Shown here piece by piece: positions 1 to 5,690 of a stretch of DNA of 9,331 bases (its first letter is position 1; each line of letters starts with the position of its first letter). Origin of the DNA: Opitutaceae bacterium (GTDB lineage: Bacteria > Verrucomicrobiota > Verrucomicrobiae > Opitutales > Opitutaceae). The position numbers and the translations under genes are program-made. The DNA is taken from the NCBI GenBank assembly GCA_031266495.1, contig JAISAX010000935.1, positions 1-9,331 of the forward strand, in the 5' to 3' direction. The notes below the pieces were generated by a model. That model worked only from the letters and a program-made list of their open reading frames with translations. It did no database searches and had not been told where the DNA came from.

Positions 1-480
1 CCGGTCGCGATTCACGACCTCGACCTCGACACCGCCAAAAAACTCCTCGCCGACCCGCTCCCCACCGTCCGCCTTCTCGCCGTCGCCGCCTGCCCCTTCT
101 GGCGCCGCGCCGACCTCTACGACATCGCCCGCGACCCCGCTCCGGCCGTACGCATTGCCGCCATCCGTCACCCCAACGCCGCCGACGAACTGCTAACCGA
201 CTGGCAAACCGACCCCGACCCGCTCGTGGCCACCGCCGCCCGCGAAGCCGCCGAAACCCGCGCCCGTGCCCGCGCATCCGCCCGCCCCGACGTCCACACC
301 ACACGCGCCACGCCCGCCGCCAAAACCGCGCCCCGGCCCCCCGCGCCGGAACCACCCCCCAAAGCCGGCCTTGACGCCGCCGCTCCACGCCCGAATCTGG
401 CCCGTTCCACTCCGTCCGCGCCCGCCGCCGCTGCCGCGCCCGATCTATTCAGCAAACTCAAACGCTTTTTCTGGCAATAA
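1..480 (+). CDS. HEAT-repeat-like protein, C-terminal part (5' end outside window)
   Basis: An open frame enters from the window's left edge and stops at TAA 478-480, giving 159 visible residues. The first ~80 residues read as short paired helices with the spacing of HEAT/armadillo-like repeats: segments around AKKLLADPLPTVRLLAVAAC, ARDPAPAVRIAAIRHPNAAD and TDPDPLVATAAREAAE, each with a D-P-x-x-x-V/L-R/A turn. Such repeats normally form a protein-binding solenoid; the partner is unknown. An Ala/Pro-rich, probably disordered linker of ~60 residues follows. The protein ends in a short amphipathic aromatic/basic tail, DLFSKLKRFFWQ, which could be a docking or membrane-contact motif (inference). 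The next gene starts 5 bases after the stop, so the two are probably cotranscribed. The repeat type is inferred by eye; the true start and full length cannot be seen. Confidence 0.72.
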   Translation, partial: PVAIHDLDLDTAKKLLADPLPTVRLLAVAACPFWRRADLYDIARDPAPAVRIAAIRHPNAADELLTDWQTDPDPLVATAAREAAETRARARASARPDVHTTRATPAAKTAPRPPAPEPPPKAGLDAAAPRPNLARSTPSAPAAAAAPDLFSKLKRFFWQ

Positions 481-485
481 ACACC

Positions 486-998
486 ATGGCAAAAACCAAA
501 ACCCTCCAGCATCTCACGCTCACCTTCCGGGACATCGTGCTCGGTGCCGAAGCCGACGTAATCCGTCAGGCGCTCGCCGCCCGCGAGCAGATCGACCAAC
601 TCATCGAGGAACGCCAGCGCGCCTACGAACGCATCGCGCAACTCGAAACGCAGGTCGAGGACGTGCTCGGCGAGACCGGCACCTTCCCCTTCCCCGCGCC
701 GCCGCTCCCGGTCGCCGGCCTCGACCCCAAGGCCACCATCGTGCATCGAGGAGCCGCCAGCGCGCCCGCGCGCAAGGCCGCCCGCGCCGACGACACTGGC
801 GCCGACGACACCGAGGAGAACGCCGACCACCCGACCAACGCCTCGCCAGCCGATACCGACGAGCCTGCCGAAGCCCCCGATCCGTCCGACGACGCCACCG
901 ACACCAGCGACACCGACGCCGACGCCGAACCCGAGGCTCCTGCTCCCGCGCCCACACCTGCGCCAGGCCGCAAGCCCCGCGCCGGCGGCAAGGCCTGA
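486..998 (+). CDS. Hypothetical coiled-coil protein with acidic tail (170 aa)
   Basis: I do not recognise this family. The ATG at 486 lies 5 bases after the upstream stop, with no Shine-Dalgarno sequence, which suggests an operon or translational coupling. Residues ~20-63 are predicted helical/coiled coil (heptad-like I/L/V in AREQIDQLIEERQRAYERIAQLE) and end in an LGE motif (61-63) followed by a proline/phenylalanine segment, FPFPAPPLP (67-75). Residues ~100-155 are very acidic (Asp/Glu/Thr/Pro-rich) and probably disordered. The last ten residues are basic (GRKPRAGGKA). There is no signal peptide or membrane segment, so it is probably cytoplasmic. The coiled coil and LGE motif recur in the next gene, so the two look like diverged paralogues. 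The coding call rests on operon spacing, sensible amino-acid composition and that shared motif. Confidence 0.7.
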   Translation: MAKTKTLQHLTLTFRDIVLGAEADVIRQALAAREQIDQLIEERQRAYERIAQLETQVEDVLGETGTFPFPAPPLPVAGLDPKATIVHRGAASAPARKAARADDTGADDTEENADHPTNASPADTDEPAEAPDPSDDATDTSDTDADAEPEAPAPAPTPAPGRKPRAGGKA

Positions 999-1124
999 TC
1001 CATTTTCGCACCGGCCACCGTCCGCCTCTCGCGCCGCCGCCCGCCGCCCATCACCCTCTGACCGACCGGACGGCGCCCGTGACCGCGATCCGGCGCCCCA
1101 CCCGCCCACCTGCCCAGCCACCGA

Positions 1125-1562
1125 ATGCCAACCGGCGACCGACAGATCCGCATCAACACGCTGCTCCTCGAACGCGAGGCGCAGTTTGTGCGCGTGTACG
1201 AACTGGAGCGGGCGGCGGCGAAAATCCTCGGCGAGGACTATCCCTTCACCCGACCGCTCCTGCCATCGGACGCTACAAAAACCCGCCCGAAGAAAAAGTC
1301 CGCCCGCACCGCCGCCGCAGCAGCAGCCGCAGCCACCGACGATCCCGTGCGCAAGCCGGAGCCTGGCGAAGCCGCCTGGCGCGTGACCTGGACGCACGCC
1401 GGCCAGACGTATCAGGAGATTCACGACAACGCCGACGCCCTCCGCACCCTCCTCGCCAGCCAGGGCGAGCAGTTGCGAGTGACGCGCCTCGAAACCGTGG
1501 ATGCCGCCGGAGCCACCCGCGCCGTACTGCTCGGGGGCAATCCGGAAGGAAACAAGTCTTGA
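1125..1562 (+). CDS. Hypothetical protein, paralogue-like partner of the preceding gene (145 aa)
   Basis: This is not a recognised family. The start is ATG 1125: in-frame TGA codons at 1059 and 1080 rule out a much longer form, and there is no Shine-Dalgarno sequence. Residues 8-37 form an amphipathic helix, including LLLEREAQFVRVYELE, ending in LGE (35-37) followed by YPFTRPLLP. This aligns without gaps over ~22 residues with residues 42-63 of the preceding gene (identical E-R, R, L-E and L-G-E positions, with conservative Y/F and I/V changes). A basic, alanine-rich linker follows (KKK around 56-58, then a run of nine alanines). Residues ~82-140 form a compact, probably folded domain (WRVTWTHAGQTYQEIHDNAD and onward, beta-beta-alpha-beta-like). 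It has no membrane segment. It lies 126 bases after the previous gene on the same strand. The C-terminal domain is unique to this member of the pair. Confidence 0.68.
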   Translation: MPTGDRQIRINTLLLEREAQFVRVYELERAAAKILGEDYPFTRPLLPSDATKTRPKKKSARTAAAAAAAATDDPVRKPEPGEAAWRVTWTHAGQTYQEIHDNADALRTLLASQGEQLRVTRLETVDAAGATRAVLLGGNPEGNKS

Positions 1563-1581
1563 TGACTGACGGATGTTAGGC

Positions 1582-1715
1582 GGAGCCGGAGCGGCGGCAT
1601 TCCTGCCGCTGCGACGAGGCGCGTTGCGCGCCTCGCCACTTTGCCTCTCGAACCGGCGACGCTTTACTGTCGATCCGATCCGTCGCGGCGGTCTGGAGAC
1701 CGCCGCTCCGGCTCC
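1582..1715. repeat. REP/BIME-like element: nested hairpins bounded by 16-bp inverted repeats
   Basis: A perfect 16-bp inverted repeat bounds the element: GGAGCCGGAGCGGCGG at 1582-1597 and its reverse complement at 1700-1715. Inside or overlapping are three hairpins: 1594-1609 (6-bp stem, TTCC loop), 1615-1635 (9-bp perfect stem CGAGGCGCG, TTG loop) and 1685-1706 (9-bp stem GCGGCGGTC, TGGA loop). A weaker 6-bp pairing joins 1656-1661 with 1681-1686. The element starts 20 bases after a stop codon, a typical place for repetitive extragenic palindromes, which can stabilise mRNA ends or bind nucleoid proteins. No T-run follows any of the stems, so it is not a classic intrinsic terminator. Whether it is repeated in the genome cannot be told from one copy. 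Confidence 0.65.
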
Positions 1716-1920
1716 CGCATGCGTAACATCAGTGACATAAAACCAAAGCCTGCGGATTCATTGTTTTTTTCAGGTGCCTCGAAGTTTTCGGAGGAAACAG
1801 AGGCGGGATGGTATTGACCATCGGCGCGGGAGCGCCTGGGACCGCGCCACACTCCTTCATATTCTCCCTCCCCCCCCCTCTCTCCCGTTGTTCCCGTTGA
1901 AAACGTCGATGAACCTTTTC

Positions 1921-1950
1921 TTATTCGCGTTCATTCGCGTCCATTCGCGG
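1921..1950. repeat. Three 10-bp direct repeats (consensus yyATTCGCGk)
   Basis: The units 1921-1930, 1931-1940 and 1941-1950 share ATTCGCG in exact 10-base register (TTATTCGCGT, TCATTCGCGT, CCATTCGCGG). A 10-base period places the units on one face of the helix, as expected for a protein-binding array. It may equally be part of a dispersed non-coding repeat. No gene reads through it convincingly. Confidence 0.5.
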
Positions 1951-2056
1951 TTGGCTTGGGTCCGGTATGCCTCCCGCCTCCCCGCCGACTCCGCCGCTCC
2001 ATCGGGAAATCATACGCAAAAAAACAACACTCAACCTTGGTAGCACAGAGTTCAAT

Positions 2057-2099
2057 CCGGAGAAAACAGTCCGGTCCGGACCGAACCGGAATTCTCCGG
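2057..2099. promoter_or_regulatory. Nested CCGG-rich palindrome, candidate operator upstream of the transporter
   Basis: A perfect 12-bp palindrome, CGGTCCGGACCG (2072-2083), lies inside an outer inverted repeat: CCGGAGAA at 2057-2064 with TTCTCCGG at 2092-2099. The two symmetry centres differ by only half a base (2077.5 and 2078). Further TCCGG copies follow nearby, around 2120 and 2155. Dyad symmetry of this kind is typical of sites for dimeric regulators, but it lies ~305 bases before the transporter start, far for a simple operator. It could instead be a structured repeat. No regulator gene lies in the window. Confidence 0.4.
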
Positions 2100-2216
2100 C
2101 AATCTGGACAAAACCGATACCTCCGGAAAGGGCCTGAACGCATTTTCTGGTCATCCGGACCGCTTTGCCGCAGCGAATACTGGCGTCAGCACCATCACCA
2201 ACGCCGCCACCCATCG

Positions 2217-2315
2217 CCCCCCCCCCCCCCGCGCCCGAACGCCTGTATCCCTTTTCCCTTTGCCCCTTCCGGTTTTTCCCTGATCCAACCAATGAGCACT
2301 CCTCCCCCCCCCCCC
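2217..2315. repeat. Poly-C tracts upstream of the transporter
   Basis: Two pure C runs, 14 bases at 2217-2230 and 12 bases at 2304-2315, flank a pyrimidine-rich stretch. A CTC repeat follows the second run. Runs of this length are prone to polymerase slippage and to sequencing length errors. They lie 89-187 bases before the transporter start, so length changes could alter promoter spacing or transcript structure (inference). Confidence 0.75.
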
Positions 2316-2403
2316 TCCTCCTCCTCCCTCCCCGCGCCCCGCGTCCGCCGCCGCGCCCGCACCCAAAATCGGCACGGAGGCGGCAAGCGTTCATGTTGAC
2401 CCG

Positions 2404-3948
2404 GTGACCGGTCGGAAGACATGGACCGTTGGCACGTTGCAATACACGATGGCCGGCATTGTCGTCGTGTTCCTGTGGCTGCTGTGGGGCGACTTCTCGT
2501 GGTCCATGCGCGACCGCTCCGTGGGGCCCATGTCGCAATGGTATCTGAACGAACTGAAGGTCTCGCAATGGGTTTTCGCGTTGCTGACGGCCACGTTCCC
2601 CGCCGTGTTGCACTTCGTCCTCGGGCCGATCATCAGCGTCAAGAGCGACCGGCACCGCGGCAAATATGGACGGCGCATCCCGTTTTTGTTGATCACGACG
2701 CCGTTCGCCGCGGTGGGGATGCTGGGGTTGGCGGCGACGCCGTTCGTGGCGCGCTGGTTGCACGCCGTGCTCGCCAGGGAGCACGCCTTCGGGGGCTGGT
2801 TGCACGGGGTGCTCGACGGCTCCGCGCCGGGCGCATGGCTCATCGGACATTTGCAGGATCCTGTCTCCGTCTCGATCGCCTGCTTCGGCGTGTTCTGGGC
2901 GGCCTTCGAGTTCGCAACGATCATTGGCGGCGCGGTGTTCGGCGGCCTCGTCAACGACGTGGTGCCCAAGCCCTTGCTCGGACGCTTTTACGGGCTGTTC
3001 CGGGCGGTGAGCCTCATTGACGGCATTATCTTCAACTTCTGGATCGTGGGCCTGCTCGACAAAGACAAAAGCTCGGGCAACTTTTTCTACTTTTCGCTCA
3101 TTCTCAGCATTGTCGGTGTGTTTTACGGCGGGGCGTTCATGTGGGTCTGCTACAAGGTCAAGGAAGGCAATTATCCCCCTCCCCCCCCCGTCCCGCCGAC
3201 CCGGATAAAAAATCCGGTGGGCAACTGGTTTTACAAGCTGGGACGCGATGTGGGCGTGTATTGCAAGGAGTGTTATTTCAGCCGCTATTATTGCGTGTTT
3301 TTTCTCTATTCGATGGTGGCGGGCCTGTGCTTCAGCCCGATCAACACCTTCGCGATCCGCTACCGCGACGCCATCGGCATCTCGATGAAGACCTACGGGC
3401 ACGGCCTCGCGCTCACTTACGCGATTTCGTTGTGTCTGGCGTGGTTTCTGGGTTGGGCGGCGGACAAGTTTCACCCGTTGCGGTGCGGCATGGTTTGCCT
3501 GCTGGCCTACACGGCGGCGACGCTCTGGGGCGCGTTTTATGCGGACAATGCCCGGTCGTTCATGATCGCGTGGGTGGCGCACGGGGTTCTTTCCGGCTGC
3601 TATTTCACGTGCGCGGCCTCGCTCGGCATGAAACTCCTGCCGCACCAGCGTTACGCGCAATTCGCTTCCGCCAGCGGCCTGCTCGGCTCCATCGGCGGCA
3701 TGTTTTTCGCCCCGGCGATGGGCGAGGTGATCGATGGCGAGGGGCGCGCGGGCGCGTTTGTTGCCGAGATGTTTTCCCGGATTCCGTTCGCGCGTGACTG
3801 GGGCATCGCCGTCGGCGAACAAAATTACCGTCTGACGTTTGTCACCGGCGCGCTGTTGTCCCTCATCGCCTTTGCCGGCGCCTGGGTGCTCCATCACCAG
3901 TTCATGAAGCTCGGCGGCCCCAGGGGCTACGTGGCCCCTGAAAAATAG
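2404..3948 (+). CDS. MFS transporter, GPH/sucrose-transporter-like (514 aa)
   Basis: A polytopic inner-membrane carrier with about 12 hydrophobic segments. The first is ~residues 12-32 and the last ~475-497. The loop between helices 2 and 3 carries SDRHRGKYGRRIPF (81-94). This is the MFS loop 2-3 signature in the form seen in glycoside-pentoside-hexuronide:cation symporters and sucrose transporters, so a sugar or glycoside symporter is the best guess; the substrate is unknown. A central cytoplasmic loop (~250-275) contains a run of five prolines encoded partly by a C9 tract (3181-3189). The start is taken as GTG 2404 because the next in-frame ATG (2452) would cut into helix 1. There is no Shine-Dalgarno sequence at the usual distance; GGAGG at 2376-2380 is better placed for ATG 2393, whose five-codon frame ends TGA overlapping this GTG. 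The gene stands alone and converges with the next one, with a 48-base gap and no visible terminator. Confidence 0.88.
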   Translation: MTGRKTWTVGTLQYTMAGIVVVFLWLLWGDFSWSMRDRSVGPMSQWYLNELKVSQWVFALLTATFPAVLHFVLGPIISVKSDRHRGKYGRRIPFLLITTPFAAVGMLGLAATPFVARWLHAVLAREHAFGGWLHGVLDGSAPGAWLIGHLQDPVSVSIACFGVFWAAFEFATIIGGAVFGGLVNDVVPKPLLGRFYGLFRAVSLIDGIIFNFWIVGLLDKDKSSGNFFYFSLILSIVGVFYGGAFMWVCYKVKEGNYPPPPPVPPTRIKNPVGNWFYKLGRDVGVYCKECYFSRYYCVFFLYSMVAGLCFSPINTFAIRYRDAIGISMKTYGHGLALTYAISLCLAWFLGWAADKFHPLRCGMVCLLAYTAATLWGAFYADNARSFMIAWVAHGVLSGCYFTCAASLGMKLLPHQRYAQFASASGLLGSIGGMFFAPAMGEVIDGEGRAGAFVAEMFSRIPFARDWGIAVGEQNYRLTFVTGALLSLIAFAGAWVLHHQFMKLGGPRGYVAPEK

Positions 3949-3996
3949 GGCGGCGCATCATCATTCGCCCGCCCGTTCGTTCGCCCGGTCGCCCGG

Positions 3997-4755
3997 TCAC
4001 TCAATCTGGCTGACCGGTTGCCAGGCGCGCATGTTTTTCGGATCGTAGGTCAGGTTGACGACCGCACGGTTGAATTCGTCCGCCGGCACGCGGAATCCGT
4101 AGTTTTGCCGGTCGGAGCCGGCGTCGCGGGTACAGACGAGATAGTAGCCGGAGGGTCGCGAGATTTTGTAGCGGACAACAAAATAGCTGTTCGCAGTCAA
4201 ATCCGGCAACGCCGGGGGGGCCGACATCGGGCGTGCGGTCGCCGGAGCCGGGGGGCGCGCAGCCGGCGGCGGCGGCGGGGTCGGAGTCGGCGGACGGGGC
4301 GTTGCCGCCGGACGGGGCGCGGGGGCCGGAGCCGGACGCGGGGGTGTCGGGCGACGTTCGAAGTCGGGGGTGGCGTGCACGCCTGTGGGCGTCGCACTCC
4401 GGGCCGGCACGCGGGGCGTCGCCGGAGGCGGCGCGGCCCGGGGGGGGGGGGGGGGTAGGGGGGAAACCGGTTGCGGCGGCGACCCGGGCAAAGTAGGTAA
4501 CGGGTGCAGCCGGGGGAAGGCGATTGGCGGCAACCCGGAGCCCCCCGAAGGTTGCGGTTGCGGAGCCGGAGTCCAGGGCGTGACCGGACCGGAACTTTCC
4601 GCGCCGGCGGGAGGCGGATTGCCGTCCGGCGGCGACGGCGGCGCGACGGGGTTCATTTCTTGCCAGATCAGGTATCCCGCCAGCAGCAACAGCAGCAGGA
4701 GCAGCAGCAGAAAAAACAGTACGAAGCAGACTCGTTTACGGGAATTTTTGCTCAC
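3997..4755 (-). CDS. Membrane-anchored proline-rich protein with C-terminal domain (252 aa)
   Basis: The product is unrecognised. From GTG 4755 the protein begins with a short basic segment (SKNSRKR), one transmembrane helix (residues ~9-31, with ten consecutive leucines at 16-25) and then ~150 residues of Pro/Ala/Thr-rich sequence. A folded-looking ~70-residue C-terminal domain ends it (~182-252), including SYFVVRYKISRPSGYYLVC and ending WQPVSQIE. The architecture (inner-membrane anchor, extended proline spacer, periplasmic domain) resembles TonB or cell-wall-spanning proteins, but I see no TonB C-terminal signature. The longer frame from GTG 4797 is rejected because that codon lies inside a terminator stem. 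The spacer contains a 16-base C tract on the coding strand. It follows the outer-membrane barrel gene by 66 bases, suggesting an envelope role. No Shine-Dalgarno sequence is visible. Confidence 0.68.
   Translation of the reverse strand: MSKNSRKRVCFVLFFLLLLLLLLLLAGYLIWQEMNPVAPPSPPDGNPPPAGAESSGPVTPWTPAPQPQPSGGSGLPPIAFPRLHPLPTLPGSPPQPVSPLPPPPPRAAPPPATPRVPARSATPTGVHATPDFERRPTPPRPAPAPAPRPAATPRPPTPTPPPPPAARPPAPATARPMSAPPALPDLTANSYFVVRYKISRPSGYYLVCTRDAGSDRQNYGFRVPADEFNRAVVNLTYDPKNMRAWQPVSQIE
4440..4455. repeat. 16-base G tract inside the proline-rich gene
   Basis: A pure run of 16 G on the + strand (C on the coding strand) encodes consecutive prolines after LPP in the proline-rich spacer. A change of one or two bases would shift the frame and remove the C-terminal domain, so this is a candidate contingency tract or a length-error site. 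At the length given, the frame is open on both sides. Confidence 0.85.
4681..4710. repeat. CAG/CTG trinucleotide repeat encoding the leucine run
   Basis: Ten imperfect triplets (CAG with CAA and GAG variants) on the + strand encode ten consecutive leucines of the transmembrane helix in the proline-rich protein. Length changes would be in multiples of three and would lengthen or shorten the helix without shifting the frame. Confidence 0.75.
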
Positions 4756-4762
4756 GGTTCGT

Positions 4763-4801
4763 AAAAAAAGAGGCGGTGCTCTCCGGTAGGAAGGCACCGC
4801 C
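4763..4801 (-). terminator. Intrinsic terminator after the Gcw_chp-like gene
   Basis: On the minus strand a perfect 8-bp GC-rich stem, GGCGGTGC (4801-4794) with GCACCGCC (4779-4772), and a 14-base loop are followed two bases on by seven T (4769-4763). It begins 21 bases after the stop of the barrel gene at 4822 and ends only 7 bases before the GTG at 4755. The proline-rich gene is therefore read either through partial termination or from an unseen promoter further upstream. Confidence 0.75.
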
Positions 4802-4821
4802 AGGAACGGTTTCGGAATGAA

Positions 4822-5604
4822 TCAGAAGTTATAGACAACACGTCCGAAGCCCCAGAGCTGGCCGCCACCCTCGAAGGTGTCGTGCAGGTTGCTGGTCTCG
4901 CTGTACTGCACGCCGAAGATGATCGTGATCTGGTCGTTGATCTGGAACGGCAACTCGGCGCTCGCACCGTAGTAGGTGTAGCTCACATCGGTCTTCACCG
5001 GCCTGATGTGCGGCGTCATGTCACTGCCGTCAACATAGCCGACGAAGGCGCTGAGGTGCAGGCTCAGATTGTCGCACAGGTGGAGGGAATAACCGACGGA
5101 GAGTTCCGCGGTGAAGGCCTTGCGGTTGGTATCGAAGTAGAGATAGCCGGCCAAGGCCACGCCGCGCAGTTGCGGGATCGCGGCGGTGAGTCCGAAGTAG
5201 GGTTCGAAGGCGTCCTGGATGGTGCCGCCGAGCTTGTTCGGGTAGTAGTAGTAGGTGAGGCCGAAGTCGTAGGTCAGCCAGTCGTTGAGGCTGTCGGTGA
5301 TGCCGAGGTAAACGTCGAACTCGCTGTTGTCCGCGCCGGAGAGCGGCTGGACAGTGTAAACGCCGGTGTAAAACAGCTGCTCGGGGAAATCGACCTTGAA
5401 GCCGCCGGTGACGGCCTCGTTGGAACGTTTGATGCCGCGGAAGACGCGCTTGGTGGTCACGCCGGCATCGGCGGTGTATCCGATCGGCAACTTCTGGCTC
5501 GTCTCGTAGCCGGCAGGGATGTCCTGCGCAACAAGTCCTGACAGTCCCGACGCGGCAAGCACCGGGAAAAGGAGTGTGAGTGTGAGTGTGGTTGTGGTTC
5601 GCAT
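4822..5604 (-). CDS. Outer-membrane barrel protein, Gcw_chp-like (TIGR02001 type), 260 aa
   Basis: Starts at ATG 5604 with a signal peptide (residues 1-25/26: basic start, hydrophobic Thr/Leu core, probable cleavage after GLVA). The mature part shows alternating beta-strand patterns and ends in aromatic F260 after VVYN, the C-terminal signature of outer-membrane barrels that BAM recognises. The segment TADAGVTTKRVFRGIKRSNE (44-63), followed by FYTGVYTV and LTYDFGLTYYYYPN, matches what I recall of the Gcw_chp family (YRFRGI-type motif, then YxxGxxYYxYP); its function is not established. The hexamer GAGTGT repeats three times at 5572-5589 inside the signal-peptide codons. The gene lies 86 bases after the OmcB-like gene on the same strand and has a terminator 21 bases after its stop. 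No strong Shine-Dalgarno sequence is seen. Confidence 0.82.
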   Translation of the reverse strand: MRTTTTLTLTLLFPVLAASGLSGLVAQDIPAGYETSQKLPIGYTADAGVTTKRVFRGIKRSNEAVTGGFKVDFPEQLFYTGVYTVQPLSGADNSEFDVYLGITDSLNDWLTYDFGLTYYYYPNKLGGTIQDAFEPYFGLTAAIPQLRGVALAGYLYFDTNRKAFTAELSVGYSLHLCDNLSLHLSAFVGYVDGSDMTPHIRPVKTDVSYTYYGASAELPFQINDQITIIFGVQYSETSNLHDTFEGGGQLWGFGRVVYNF

Positions 5605-5635
5605 GGTTTCTTGATTGATATGACGGGAGAGAGAA

Positions 5636-5669
5636 GCGAACGGCGGAGAAGGTGTTCCCCGCCGTTCGC
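5636..5669 (-). terminator. Strong hairpin between the OmcB-like and Gcw_chp-like genes
   Basis: A perfect 11-bp stem, GCGAACGGCGG (5636-5646) with CCGCCGTTCGC (5659-5669), and a 12-base loop lie 21 bases after the upstream stop and 31 bases before the downstream ATG. On the minus strand the tail is TTCTCTCTCCC, pyrimidine-rich but not a clean T-run. It is therefore a weak terminator, an attenuator, or an mRNA-stabilising hairpin that sets the relative expression of the two envelope genes. Confidence 0.6.
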
Positions 5670-5690
5670 AGATGATTCATTTACCGGCGG

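Larger units (their letters stand above)
1563..2403. other. 841-base stretch without a convincing gene
   Basis: This stretch separates the hypothetical genes from the transporter. From left to right it holds a nested-hairpin element (1582-1715), a T7 run (1764-1770), a C9 run (1870-1878), three 10-base direct repeats (1921-1950), a CCGG-rich nested palindrome (2057-2099), and C14 and C12 runs (2217-2230 and 2304-2315). Open frames across it on both strands are Pro/Arg/Gly-rich low-complexity translations without recognisable domains. The stretch from about 2041 leads into the transporter and probably carries its control region. I could not identify a convincing -35/-10 pair there. Confidence 0.7.

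Noticed and set aside
168..1424. 418-codon minus-strand frame across the left-hand genes
   Set aside because: Gly/Arg/Val-rich antisense shadow of three + strand genes, with no motifs.
266..1579. 437-codon + strand frame overlapping the three small left-hand genes
   Set aside because: Arg/Pro-rich frame-shifted translation. The alternative frame gives proteins with coherent helices and a shared motif.
1577..1720. CRISPR-like or terminator interpretation of the hairpin cluster
   Set aside because: There are no regularly spaced direct repeats with spacers and no T-run after the stems. The symmetry is inverted, so a REP-like element fits better.
2165..2407. Proline-rich 80-codon frame before the transporter
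   Set aside because: Its composition is produced by poly-C tracts. It has no homology-like features; only its last codons matter, as a possible leader ORF.
1921..3897. 658-codon minus-strand frame opposite the transporter
   Set aside because: It is antisense to a clear MFS transporter, rich in Arg/His/Ala/Glu and without domains. Long antisense frames are common in high-GC genes.
3921..3945. Hairpin CAGGGGC/GCCCCTG followed by AAAAA at the transporter's end
   Set aside because: The tail is A rather than T on the + strand, and on the minus strand the T-run precedes the stem. It is not an intrinsic terminator in either direction and lies in codons.
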